This document shows positions 33,674-41,988 of a stretch of 56,076 bases of DNA, piece by piece (within the stretch, counting starts at the first letter, position 1; the number at the start of each line of letters is the position of its first letter). A program made the translations under genes and the position numbers. The stretch is from an uncultured Emergencia sp. (GTDB lineage: Bacteria > Bacillota > Clostridia > Peptostreptococcales > Anaerovoracaceae): NCBI GenBank assembly GCA_904420065.1, contig CAJFTU010000018.1:1-56076 (forward strand), read 5' to 3'. The notes under the pieces are model-generated. The model was not told the DNA's origin, made no database searches, and saw only the letters and a program-made list of their open reading frames with translations.

Positions 33674-34591
33674 ATGATTATTAGAGAGCACAGACGAAGA
33701 AACCTTACGGTTTCTATTCTTTCATTATCTCTTCTGACAGTTATGGCCGGAGCTGCCGTTGCTCCGGCGCTCAACACGATCAAGGCCTACTTCAGCGATG
33801 TAAATCAGGCGGTTACTCAGATGATCATCAGTATGCCCGCCCTGTTCATCGTCATCATGAGTCCCATTTTTCCCAAGCTCTGCGCCCGCTTCAAATCAAA
33901 AGCGCTGCTGATGGCCGGCCTGCTTCTCTATGTGGTTGGCGGAAGCATGGCCGGAATATTTAACAATATCTATGTAGTCCTATTTTTCCGTTCCCTAATA
34001 GGAATCGGCGTCGGCATCATCATGCCGCTGTCCACGGGGCTGATCTCCTTTTATTTCACCCGCGACAAGCAGGATAAGCTGATGGGATATTCCTCCGCAA
34101 TGAACCAGATGGGCGGCGTCATCGCTACCCTGGCCACAGGTCTTCTGTCCTCGATAAGCTGGCGTCTCAGCTTTCTGGTCTACCTGATGGGACTTCTGAG
34201 CATCGTCCTCTGTCTGCTGTACGTGCCCAATGAAAAGTTCGCTCTGGGTTACCTGTGCCTTTGGCTCGTCGGCGGTTGTGCCGGTACCCTCGTCGGCTCC
34301 GCTCTGATAGGATTCGCCAACGGTCTCGGCGTACCGTTTATTATATCCACTGCCTCCCGGCAGGCGGGAAAGTCGGCGGCTGTTACCGTCATGCCCATGT
34401 TGTCGATGGCGCTGTATTTGGCCCAGTTTACTACCCCGCTCATTTTGTCCTTCATCACTGGACTTGCAAAAAATATTTCGACGCCCCATCTGCCATACAT
34501 GATCGCTTTCTTTTCGGCGCAGCTCTTTGCCCTCTGGTCCGTCTCCATCAAGAGTGCAGCTCCTGCCGTCCACAATGTAAAGCAGGAATGA
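33674..34591 (+). CDS. MFS transporter, shortened by an apparent internal deletion
   Basis: A 305-residue transporter, about 100 residues shorter than usual 12-helix MFS proteins. The N-terminal six-helix half is complete (helices from about 12 to 185; RSLIGIGVGIIMPLSTGLI is the helix 4 motif, FTRDKQDKLMGYSSAMNQMGG helix 5). After YVPNEKF at about 186-192 the sequence continues directly into a late helix (ALGYLCLWLVGGCAGTLVGSALIG), then GLGVPFIISTASRQ and two further helices, so the central loop and helices 7-8 appear missing while the frame is kept. It may be non-functional or altered. Substrate unknown. GTGAGG precedes the ATG; a strong bidirectional terminator follows. Confidence 0.75.
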   Translation: MIIREHRRRNLTVSILSLSLLTVMAGAAVAPALNTIKAYFSDVNQAVTQMIISMPALFIVIMSPIFPKLCARFKSKALLMAGLLLYVVGGSMAGIFNNIYVVLFFRSLIGIGVGIIMPLSTGLISFYFTRDKQDKLMGYSSAMNQMGGVIATLATGLLSSISWRLSFLVYLMGLLSIVLCLLYVPNEKFALGYLCLWLVGGCAGTLVGSALIGFANGLGVPFIISTASRQAGKSAAVTVMPMLSMALYLAQFTTPLILSFITGLAKNISTPHLPYMIAFFSAQLFALWSVSIKSAAPAVHNVKQE

Positions 34592-34638
34592 TGAAGCGTT
34601 CCTGCCTCTGCCAAGCCGTTTTGCACACGCTGCATAAG

Positions 34639-34690
34639 AAAAGGGACGCGGAGACCGAAAGAATATTCTTTCGGTCTCCGCGTCCCTTTT
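34639..34690. terminator. 52-bp perfect palindrome, bidirectional terminator
   Basis: A perfect inverted repeat of 26 bp per arm with no spacer at the centre (AATATT); A/T-runs at both ends provide T tails for both strands. It lies between the convergent MFS and homocysteine synthase genes. Confidence 0.9.
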
Positions 34691-34710
34691 GTCTCCCTTC
34701 GAAGAGTCTG

Positions 34711-35994
34711 CTATTTCACCTTATTCAGCGCCTGATCGAAGTCGGCGATGATGTCCTCAATATCCTCGCAGCCTACAGATACCCGGATCAGTTCCGGCTT
34801 TATTCCGCCTGCAAGCTGATCTTCTTCACTGAGCTGTCTGTGGGTTGTGGAGGCCGGATGCAGCACACTGGTACGAATATCACCTACATGCACCACGATG
34901 CTGGCCAGTTTCAAGTTCTTTAAGAACTCCTCACCAGCGCTGCGCCCTCCTTTTACGCCAAAGGACAGAACGCCGCTGGCGCCTTTTGGAAGATACTTTT
35001 TCGCCCGCTCGTAGTCATCGTCGCCGGGAAGTCCCGGATACTTTATCCACTCCGTCATCGGATGATCCTTCAGAAACTCGGCCAGAGCGAGAGCGTTCTG
35101 ACTGTGTCTTTCCATGCGCAGATGCAGTGTATCCAACCCCTGGAAGGTCAGAAAAGCGTTCATCGGCGACATGGTGCAGCCCAGATCGCGGAGCATCTGC
35201 GCCCTCAGTTTCACGCAGAAGGCCTGATTTCCGAACTTCTCGTAATACCTCAGGCCGTGATAGCTCTCATCCGGCTCTACCATGCCCGGAAATTTGTCGG
35301 CGTATTTATCCCAGTCAAAACTGCCGCCCTCGATAACCATTCCTCCTACGCTGGTAGCGTGACCGTCAGCCCACTTGGTGGTGGAATGGGTAACGATATC
35401 GGCCCCGTACTTCAATGGCTGACAGAGATAAGGTGAAGCCAGCGTATTGTCCACGACGAGAGGCACGCCGATTTCACCGGCAGCCTTGCTGAATTTTTCT
35501 ATATCCAGCACCGTAAGCGCCGGATTCCCCAGGGATTCTCCGAAGATAGCCTTTGTGTTCGGTTTGGCCAGAGCCACGATCTCTTCCGCAGACAGATTCT
35601 GATCGATAAAGGTGGTCTCAATACCCATCTTTTTTAAAGTTACGCCGAACAGATTGAACGTTCCGCCGTAGATATTGGCGCAGGCGATGATGTGATCGCC
35701 GGCTTGGCAGATGTTCAGCATGGTGATCAGATTAGCCGCCTGTCCTGAGCTTGCGGCGATGGCCGCAGTTCCCCCCTCCAGGGCCGCCATCTTTTCTTCG
35801 AGAGCGTTGACCGTCGGGCTTCCCAGCCTGGTATACATAAAGTCAGCGCTTTCCAGATCGAAGAGCGCCGCTACGTCTTCACAGTTATAATACCGGTACG
35901 TCGTATTCTGCACGATGGGCAGAACCTGCGGCTGTCCGCTCTCCGCCTTGTATCCGGCTTGAATGCAGTTGGTATTGAATTTGTATTCAGACAT
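34711..35994 (-). CDS. metY: O-acetylhomoserine sulfhydrylase (homocysteine synthase)
   Basis: A 427-residue PLP enzyme of the Cys/Met metabolism family. The PLP Lys is in HSTTKWADGHA near 209; SSGQAANLI and PLVVDNTLASPYLCQP are cofactor contacts, and the extended C-terminal part (NAFLTFQGLDTLHLRMERHSQNA) is typical of MetY. It makes homocysteine from O-acetylhomoserine and sulfide, or recycles methanethiol to methionine. Monocistronic; the upstream region has AGGAAGTGAGT before the ATG. O-succinylhomoserine as substrate is possible. Confidence 0.93.
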   Translation of the reverse strand: MSEYKFNTNCIQAGYKAESGQPQVLPIVQNTTYRYYNCEDVAALFDLESADFMYTRLGSPTVNALEEKMAALEGGTAAIAASSGQAANLITMLNICQAGDHIIACANIYGGTFNLFGVTLKKMGIETTFIDQNLSAEEIVALAKPNTKAIFGESLGNPALTVLDIEKFSKAAGEIGVPLVVDNTLASPYLCQPLKYGADIVTHSTTKWADGHATSVGGMVIEGGSFDWDKYADKFPGMVEPDESYHGLRYYEKFGNQAFCVKLRAQMLRDLGCTMSPMNAFLTFQGLDTLHLRMERHSQNALALAEFLKDHPMTEWIKYPGLPGDDDYERAKKYLPKGASGVLSFGVKGGRSAGEEFLKNLKLASIVVHVGDIRTSVLHPASTTHRQLSEEDQLAGGIKPELIRVSVGCEDIEDIIADFDQALNKVK

Positions 35995-36086
35995 TTACTC
36001 ACTTCCTTTGCGTTTACTTAGAAATATTTTATAACAACGAGAGTATAAAAGCAAATCCTTTCATACAATGTGATGAGGTGATTTAC

Positions 36087-36476
36087 TTGACTCAGCTCTT
36101 TGGCACCGCGTTTACCGTTTTACTCGGGATTCTTCTACGATTCATCTACGACTGGTCCGGAGAAAGCAGGCTGGTCGCCCTGATCGCTCCCGCAGGCGAC
36201 AGTCCGGCAGAAAAAGAAAAAATGCTGGCGACACCGTTCCTGCTCTGGACAATGATCCAGTACGTCCACTTCGGCCAGACGGTCAGCGGATTTCTCCCCG
36301 CTAAATTTCTTGCTCTCCTATCGGGCGGACTGTTTTTCCTGTTCTCTTTCCGGCTTGTGCCCAGGCTGCGTCCCCTTTTCGGTCTTCCCTCCTCCACTTT
36401 GGATCTGCTGCTTCTCCTCCCCGCATCGGCGCTGACTTTCGCTCTGGATTCAGCCCTTCTGAAAATTTTCTTCTGA
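36087..36476 (+). CDS. Small four-helix membrane protein of unknown function
   Basis: 129 residues, mostly hydrophobic: helices at about 4-20, 47-63, 71-90 and 101-127 of the protein, with a charged loop RLVALIAPAGDSPAEKEKM between the first two. TTG at 36087 is chosen as start because GAGGTG lies six bases upstream; a GTG at 36078 overlaps that site. No family is recognised. It lies divergently from metY and 290 bp before the YibE/F pair; no operon can be asserted. Confidence 0.6.
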   Translation: MTQLFGTAFTVLLGILLRFIYDWSGESRLVALIAPAGDSPAEKEKMLATPFLLWTMIQYVHFGQTVSGFLPAKFLALLSGGLFFLFSFRLVPRLRPLFGLPSSTLDLLLLLPASALTFALDSALLKIFF

Positions 36477-36763
36477 TCGGTCTGTGCCGGATGCCGTCTC
36501 GTCGCTTCGGTCCTGTATCAACAGAAAAACGGCATAAGCAATTCCGCCCAGATTTCCGGCGATGATGTCTTTTTCTTCATTTCCTCTTCTCCGCTCCCTG
36601 ACGTTTCCCTTCAACTGCATACTGTTCTTTTTCCCTAAGCGGCCCGCGCTTAAACAATCCGATTTCAAAAGGGCTGCGCAGAAAGAGGGCATGAACGGCA
36701 GGATTGATTTACCCCGGGTAAATGTAGTATGATTAGGGAAGGAAAATTACAGGAGGTATTTTT

Positions 36764-37894
36764 TTGAAAAAAATAACCATTGTCAAACTTCTGTCGATCA
36801 TCCTGATTGGAATTGCAGCGCTGCTCTTCACGTTAAATGATTATTTCCTGTACGACCGTCCCATCGGAACGATCACCGCCGTAGAAAACCATTATCTGGA
36901 GACACGGGACGGGTTCGACGGAAATCATCAGTACAAAGAGCGGTACTATCTGCAAAAGATCACCGTTACCATGCGTAACGGCCAGTTTAAAGGACAGACC
37001 CTCTATGCCGAAAATCAATATGCTCAGTCCGGCGTTTACGATACAAAGTACAGTCAGGGAGACGACGTCTTCGTGGAGAACATCGAAAAGGTCGAAGATG
37101 GCGACGTTCTGCTGAGCGGAGATATTACGGGCACAAAACGAGACTACTTCGTCGTTTTCGTTTCTGTTCTTCTGTTCGGCTTTTTTATCGCGATAGGAGG
37201 CAGAGAGGGAATTCTGACCGTCCTCAGCCTCATCCTCAACGTGGCCGCTTTCGCCCTTGTCCTCAGACTCTATCTGAAAGGGGTCAACATACTGCTGATG
37301 ACCGTTCCCATGGCCATATTCTTCAGCGCCATGCTCCTGCTGTTCATGTACGGTCCAAACAGAAAAACCCTGATCTCTTTTATCGCCACCGTGACTTCCG
37401 CAGCCGTCACCTTAATTCTGTCCTTTATCGTCTTGCGGCTTTCTCCCGATGTGGACTACGATTTCATGGACTACCTGATTCAGCCCTACGAGCAGCTGGA
37501 TGCCGATTACATCTTTTTGTCGGAAATCCTTATCGGCTGCATGGGAGCCGTCATGGATATCGTAGTGACCATCGTCATGACGGTGGATCAGATCACGGCC
37601 CACAATCCCGATCTGCCTGCCCGGGAGCTTCTCAAATCCTGCAAAACCGTGGGAGACGACGTGGTGGGCACTATGATCGGCGTCATGTTTTTCTCCAACA
37701 TCGCCGCGGCCGTGCCGTTTATTCTGCTGTCCATGCGCAACGGGATCGCCTTTTCCACCATCATCCGGTATCACAGCTTTTTTGAGCTGAGCCGCTTTCT
37801 CACCGGCAGCATCGGTATCGTCATCACCATACCGATCTCCGCCGCCGTGGCCGTCTACTTTTACAAGGGAAAAAGGAGGAAAAAAACATGCTGA
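36764..37894 (+). CDS. YibE/F-like membrane protein (first of pair)
   Basis: A 376-residue membrane protein of the YibE/F family. After an N-terminal helix (9-26) comes an extracytoplasmic domain (about 30-125) and seven or so helices; the family block MGAVMDIVVTIVMTVDQIT is at about 263-281. TTG start at 36764 with AGGAGG upstream. The next gene, also YibE/F-like, overlaps it by seven bases, as in other Firmicutes where the two products are expected to work as a complex. The function of the family is unknown; transport is a common suggestion. Confidence 0.85.
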   Translation: MKKITIVKLLSIILIGIAALLFTLNDYFLYDRPIGTITAVENHYLETRDGFDGNHQYKERYYLQKITVTMRNGQFKGQTLYAENQYAQSGVYDTKYSQGDDVFVENIEKVEDGDVLLSGDITGTKRDYFVVFVSVLLFGFFIAIGGREGILTVLSLILNVAAFALVLRLYLKGVNILLMTVPMAIFFSAMLLLFMYGPNRKTLISFIATVTSAAVTLILSFIVLRLSPDVDYDFMDYLIQPYEQLDADYIFLSEILIGCMGAVMDIVVTIVMTVDQITAHNPDLPARELLKSCKTVGDDVVGTMIGVMFFSNIAAAVPFILLSMRNGIAFSTIIRYHSFFELSRFLTGSIGIVITIPISAAVAVYFYKGKRRKKTC

Positions 37895-38685
37895 TCGCGC
37901 TGCTTATCATACTGATTCTTTTGATTCTCCTCCTCTGCGGAGAGCGGGGAGCCAAATCCATCGTAACCACGGTCATACAGGCGCTGATTCTGCTGTCCGC
38001 AATCTTTCTGATTTACTGGGGGCTTCCTCCCATTCCGGTGACAGCTGCGGCCTGCCTGTTGATCGCATCGGCTGCCATGTTCTATCAGAACGAAGCGGAC
38101 ATCAAGAGCAAAGCCGCCTTCCTGTCCGTGGCCGCCGTAATCCTGCTGCTCATCCCGGTGGTATTCTATCTTGCTTCGGGAGCCAACAGCGAGGGGTTCA
38201 ACAGCGAACAGTACGAAATCACCGATACCAACGGATACACCCGCAACATTCAGCTGGATATGCTCGCTCTGCAGATCTCTGTGATGATCATCGCCCTCAT
38301 CGGCACTGTTATCGATATCGCGATAGCGATAACGTCGTCAGTTTACGAGGTGCTGCACCACAATCCTCATCTGTCTCTGCGACAGCTGACGGCTTCCGCT
38401 TTTTCCGCGGGACAGGCGATTCTGAATACATCGATACACACGATCTTTTACATATATATGGCGGAATATCTGACCCTGTTTATCCAGTACGCCGACGAGT
38501 ATTCCCTTTCCCGGCTTCTGAACAGCAAGTCCTTCTGCCAGGAATTCATCTCCATTTCCATAAGCGGAGTGGGCTGCTGCCTCATCGTGCCCATCGCTGC
38601 GGTCCTGGGTTCTTTCCTCATATACAGGCACGCGAAAAAAAGCGTTCCCAAAAAGGACGGAGATCTCTCCGAGTCAAAGAGCTGA
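37888..38685 (+). CDS. YibE/F-like membrane protein (second of pair)
   Basis: A 265-residue protein with about seven helices and the family block LIGTVIDIAIAITSSVYEV near 138-156, matching that of the upstream partner. It lacks the large extracytoplasmic domain, so the pair divides into a long and a short subunit. AAAGGAGG lies within the end of the first gene and the reading frames overlap by seven bases, indicating coupled expression. No terminator was recognised after it. Confidence 0.85.
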   Translation: MLIALLIILILLILLLCGERGAKSIVTTVIQALILLSAIFLIYWGLPPIPVTAAACLLIASAAMFYQNEADIKSKAAFLSVAAVILLLIPVVFYLASGANSEGFNSEQYEITDTNGYTRNIQLDMLALQISVMIIALIGTVIDIAIAITSSVYEVLHHNPHLSLRQLTASAFSAGQAILNTSIHTIFYIYMAEYLTLFIQYADEYSLSRLLNSKSFCQEFISISISGVGCCLIVPIAAVLGSFLIYRHAKKSVPKKDGDLSESKS

Positions 38686-38995
38686 CGCAGAAAGTGCGGC
38701 GGCTCTTCAGTCGATATAGAACACGCCGATTCCTGTTCATACCAGAATCAACGCCGCAGCCGGTGAGCTGAACCTTGACGTCGGATTTACAAAAGAATAT
38801 AATGTAGACGATTTGCGAATCCAGATCCTTGATCAGCACAGATAGCTCTTTGAAGCTTTCAAAACATAGACGGCAAACAAGCTCGAAAAACAGCTCAGCA
38901 GCATCTTTAGAAGATCTGCGCGTGTATTCCAAATCAGAACATTCTGTCATATCAAAATCACGATAAACTATCATCACAATAAAAGGAGGAAACTT
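38686..38995. other. 310-bp spacer, no gene supported
   Basis: Between the YibE/F pair and proC. A minus-strand frame (38618-38977, 119 codons) crosses it but has no ribosome binding site and runs into the YibE/F gene; its first 80 codons look protein-like, so decay of an old gene is possible. No hairpin or clear promoter was found apart from the AGGAGG of proC. Confidence 0.5.
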
Positions 38996-39805
38996 ATGTT
39001 GGACATGAACACCGTAAAACTGGGCTTCATCGGCTACGGCAATATGGCGGGGGCCACAGCCGCCGGACTCATGCTGTCCGGCGCGATCAAACCGCAGCAG
39101 ATCTACGCGTGCGCGAAGGATTACCGCAAGCTCTGCGGCAAGGCAGAAGTGCAGGGGATCAACGCCTTTGAAACGGCTCTTCAGGTTTCAGAGATCTGCG
39201 ACGTGATCTTCATCGGCCTAAAGCCTTACATGGTAGAGGACGTCATGTCTCCCATTAAAGACGCCCTCAAAGGAAAGTTCGTCATTTCTTTGGCAACAAA
39301 CACTTACTGCGATACCCTGATGCGGATCATGCCGGATGCGCACTGCGTCGCTACGGCGCCGAATACTCCGGTCTCCGTATGCGAGGGAATCTTTATCTGC
39401 GAAGAGGAAAACACACTCACAGACGACGAAAAACAATTCGTTCAAAAGCTCCTGGAAAATCTGGGACTTTTCCTTTGGCTCGACAAAGAGCACATGGGAA
39501 TTGCCGGCGTTATCGCAGGCTGCTCGCCGGCTTTTGTATCCATGTTCATGGAAGCCTTGGGCGATGCCGGCTGCAAACACGGACTGACAAGGCCGGTAGT
39601 ATACAAACTCATCGCACAGATGCTGGCGGGCACCGGTAAAATGGCTCTCCATTCCGGCGACCACCCGGGACAGATGAAGGATGCCGTATGTTCTCCTTCA
39701 GGAACCACCATCGTCGGCGTTTCGACGCTGGAAAAAAACGGTTTCCGGTTCGCCGTAATCGACGCCGTCGATCAGATAGAGAACAAAATTCACGGAAAAC
39801 TGTAG
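38996..39805 (+). CDS. proC: Pyrroline-5-carboxylate reductase
   Basis: A 269-residue reductase. GFIGYGNMAGATAAG at about 10-24 is the NAD(P)H-binding motif, FIGLKPYMVEDV and MPNTP-like TAPNTPVSVCEGI follow, and the C-terminal helical domain has HPGQMKDAVCSPSGTTIVGV, matching the family's signature (HPGxLKDxVxSPGGTT). It makes proline from pyrroline-5-carboxylate. No proA or proB is nearby, so the precursor may come from ornithine. AAAGGAGG before the ATG. Confidence 0.95.
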   Translation: MLDMNTVKLGFIGYGNMAGATAAGLMLSGAIKPQQIYACAKDYRKLCGKAEVQGINAFETALQVSEICDVIFIGLKPYMVEDVMSPIKDALKGKFVISLATNTYCDTLMRIMPDAHCVATAPNTPVSVCEGIFICEEENTLTDDEKQFVQKLLENLGLFLWLDKEHMGIAGVIAGCSPAFVSMFMEALGDAGCKHGLTRPVVYKLIAQMLAGTGKMALHSGDHPGQMKDAVCSPSGTTIVGVSTLEKNGFRFAVIDAVDQIENKIHGKL

Positions 39806-39856
39806 AACAGTAAAACCTATCGAAACCAGTTGGAATTCAGAGCGTACTTTCTTATA

Positions 39857-39901
39857 AAAAAGAGTCCTTCCATCGGCAGCGCCGGTGGAAGGACTCTTTT
39901 T
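39857..39901. terminator. Bidirectional terminator after proC
   Basis: A perfect 16-bp stem (39857-39872 with 39886-39901) and T runs at both ends; serves proC and the minus-strand aromatic operon tail. Confidence 0.88.
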
Positions 39902-39920
39902 GCGCCGTTTTTGCCAACGC

Positions 39921-40091
39921 TTAAGAGCGACGGACTGGAGAAACCCAATCGCAGTAGGGAATTACAGTTTTCTTGTAGGGAATAGTTACCGACAACCCGC
40001 CGAAGTCTCTTTTTTTGAGAAACTCATCCCATTGATCAGGAGTCAGGGACATCAGTTCCCAGCTGTATCCCAAGGCTTCGTGAATAAGCGG
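39921..40091 (-). pseudogene. Shikimate dehydrogenase (aroE) remnant
   Basis: About 55 codons encode RPLIHEALG...WDEFLKKRDFGGLSVTIPYKKTVIPYCDWVSPV, corresponding to residues 17-67 of AroE (compare PLIHSKFG and GGFNVTIPYKKTV of the full enzyme encoded at 41989-43179). The substrate Lys in the PYKKT block is kept, but the first 16 residues, the NADP domain and everything after are gone. It begins six bases after the stop of the ArsC-like gene on the same strand. It is clearly a second aroE lineage, not a fresh copy of the fused gene: identity is partial. Confidence 0.8.
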
Positions 40092-40096
40092 ACGCC

Positions 40097-40450
40097 TTAC
40101 GGCAGGAGCCGTTCTTCCCACTGCGCTTCTCTGAAACCGAGCAGGACAAAATCATCGCCAATGACCACAGGCCGCTTTATCAGCATTCCGTCGGAAGACA
40201 GGATCTGCAGCTGCTCTTCTTCACTCATGGAAGGCAGCTTGTCTTTCAGTCCCATTTCCCGATAGAGCATACCGCTGGTATTGAAAAATTTTTTCAGCGG
40301 CAGTCCGCTGAGCTTATACCAACAGCGCAGTTCATCAACGTCGGGATGCTCTTCTTTGATATCGTGTACTTCACAGGAAATTCCCTTTTCCTCCAACCAG
40401 GCCAACGCCTTCTTACAGGTGGAACACCTGCGGTAACAGTAGATCTTCAT
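40097..40450 (-). CDS. ArsC/Spx-type glutaredoxin-fold protein
   Basis: A 117-residue ArsC-family protein. N-terminal YRRCSTCKKALAWLEEKG has CxxC-type Cys (residues 9 and 12), followed by the family segments LPLKKFFNTSG and KRPVVIGDDFVLLGF. Clostridial YffB/Spx-like members of this family carry this pattern; arsenate reduction itself is not implied. It overlaps the M50-like gene by four bases (ATGA), placing it at the tail of the aromatic operon. Confidence 0.88.
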   Translation of the reverse strand: MKIYCYRRCSTCKKALAWLEEKGISCEVHDIKEEHPDVDELRCWYKLSGLPLKKFFNTSGMLYREMGLKDKLPSMSEEEQLQILSSDGMLIKRPVVIGDDFVLLGFREAQWEERLLP

Positions 40451-41538
40451 ATCCTGTTCATCATCTCCTTTTCACTTTCTATATCTCCCTCGAAGGGATA
40501 GTTTTCCGCTATTCGTTCAAAATCCTTCCGCGCCTTCTCCTCCGCTGCTAAATCGTGAAGAAACCGCACAGCGTAGGCGCAGAGGATGCGATGGGTACTG
40601 AGACTGTGTTTGGATACCTTAAGGAACTTTTTCAACTCCTCCGTAAAGAGGACCTCGACCTGCCCCGGCCTGCACGGCCCGATCAGCTCCATGAAGAGCA
40701 GCTCGGCTTCGATCACCAGCCGGTAATACGGCAGTAATTCTTTACATCTGAGAAGATTCCTGCCTAACAGCCCGGCTTCCTCAAAACGCCCTTCATCCTC
40801 AAGCCGCTGCATCCGCATCACCGCAATACCGCACTGCAGCGGATCCTCCGGATGCTGCTCCGCCTCTTTAGAAAAAAATTCCTCCGGAATGTCCTTCACC
40901 CTGTATCCTCTGCTCTGATAGTCATTGATCTTCATCTGTCGATAAAAAGCCAACGCGCTCTCCGGATTCTTTTGAAAGAACAGAAGATTGTATCCGTCGT
41001 TGGCAATTCCGCTGATCTTCATCGGCAGCAGATTGGCTGCAGATATCAACACGCCGCACAGGGCGAAAATATATAAAATCAGCTTGATCTGCGGAGAAAG
41101 GACCGCATATCCGATCACCGCCGCCAGTGCTGCCGTAAGCAGGTTCGCCAATCCTCCGCCTAAATTATAAAGAGCTACAGGACATGTTCCGTCCCTGAGC
41201 TTCGGCGGATCCAGCAGACACTGTCCTGCCGTTCCCGGAACACTGAATTTTTTTCTCCGTATTCTATCATCCTGCCGAATCCACATGGTGCTGCCCACGC
41301 GAAAAGAGACGAACCGATATCCGGACAACAGTCCTGCAATCAGATGTCCGCCCTCGTGGACGAGAATATGAAGCGGGTAGGATACCACCAGTGCAAAAAA
41401 AGCCAAAGCAAAACCGGCGATACCGCCGACCAGACGTTCTGCTGCCACGACCAGAAAAAATCCCAGCAGCGCTCCAAGCAGCATCTGCACCAATGTGTTC
41501 TTCCATTTGCCGCCTTTTTTCCCGGCTTTCTTCATCAA
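40447..41538 (-). CDS. M50-like membrane metalloprotease, unknown role
   Basis: A 363-residue protein: membrane helices at about 18-37 and 41-60, the zinc motif HEGGH (about 61-65) at the membrane boundary, further helices near 125-165, and a possible third ligand in GIANDGYNLL (about 177, resembling the site-2 protease NPDG block). A long soluble C-terminal domain (about 190-363) of helical, TPR-like repeats follows (EEGRFEEAGLLGRNLLRCKELLPYYRLVIEAELLF region). It overlaps both neighbours, aroQ and the ArsC-like gene, by four bases. Its role in an aromatic amino acid operon is not known. Confidence 0.75.
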   Translation of the reverse strand: MMKKAGKKGGKWKNTLVQMLLGALLGFFLVVAAERLVGGIAGFALAFFALVVSYPLHILVHEGGHLIAGLLSGYRFVSFRVGSTMWIRQDDRIRRKKFSVPGTAGQCLLDPPKLRDGTCPVALYNLGGGLANLLTAALAAVIGYAVLSPQIKLILYIFALCGVLISAANLLPMKISGIANDGYNLLFFQKNPESALAFYRQMKINDYQSRGYRVKDIPEEFFSKEAEQHPEDPLQCGIAVMRMQRLEDEGRFEEAGLLGRNLLRCKELLPYYRLVIEAELLFMELIGPCRPGQVEVLFTEELKKFLKVSKHSLSTHRILCAYAVRFLHDLAAEEKARKDFERIAENYPFEGDIESEKEMMNRI

Positions 41539-41975
41539 ACGCTCCTTCCTCTATGGGCAATGAGCATCTCCATCGCTTCGATATAGCCGTCAAAGCCCTT
41601 TCCCATGACCGTTCCTATACAGGCGCCGCGCACATAGGATATCTGACGAAAATCTTCCCGCTGCGCCACGTCAGAAATGTGTACCTCCACGGCCGGTATG
41701 CCGACAGCCTTCAACGCATCCAGCAGAGCAACGCTGGTATGGGTGTAGGCAGCCGGATTAATGACTATACCATCGTATCTGCCGTAGGCTTCCTGAATGG
41801 CGTCGACCAGATCACCTTCGTGATTTGACTGAAAAAAAGCGGCTTCCACGCCAAGGCGGGCAGCCGCGCTTTCCACAAGGCTGATCAGGTCCTGATAAGT
41901 ATCCTTTCCGTATATCTCGGGTTCTCTGATTCCGAGCATATTCAGATTGGGTCCGTTGATCACCAGAATCTTCAT
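41535..41975 (-). CDS. aroQ: 3-dehydroquinate dehydratase, type II
   Basis: A 146-residue type II enzyme. MKILVINGPNLNMLGIREP begins the protein, with the catalytic Tyr in EIYGKDTY, NHEGDLVDAI, the INPAAYTHTS block and VEVHISD (substrate contacts). It dehydrates 3-dehydroquinate to 3-dehydroshikimate and forms dodecamers. The ATG at 41975 is chosen for the preceding GAGGAG and full homology; a longer frame to 42059 overlaps aroEK. The stop overlaps the M50-like gene by four bases. Confidence 0.95.
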   Translation of the reverse strand: MKILVINGPNLNMLGIREPEIYGKDTYQDLISLVESAAARLGVEAAFFQSNHEGDLVDAIQEAYGRYDGIVINPAAYTHTSVALLDALKAVGIPAVEVHISDVAQREDFRQISYVRGACIGTVMGKGFDGYIEAMEMLIAHRGRSV

Positions 41976-41988
41976 CGTATACTCCTCG

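Noticed and set aside
36450-36692. 80-codon minus-strand frame between the small membrane protein and YibE/F
   Set aside because: Overlaps a better gene, lacks a Shine-Dalgarno and shows no recognisable domain.
38618-38977. 119-codon minus-strand frame before proC
   Set aside because: No ribosome binding site and it overlaps the end of the YibE/F gene; kept only as a possible relic.
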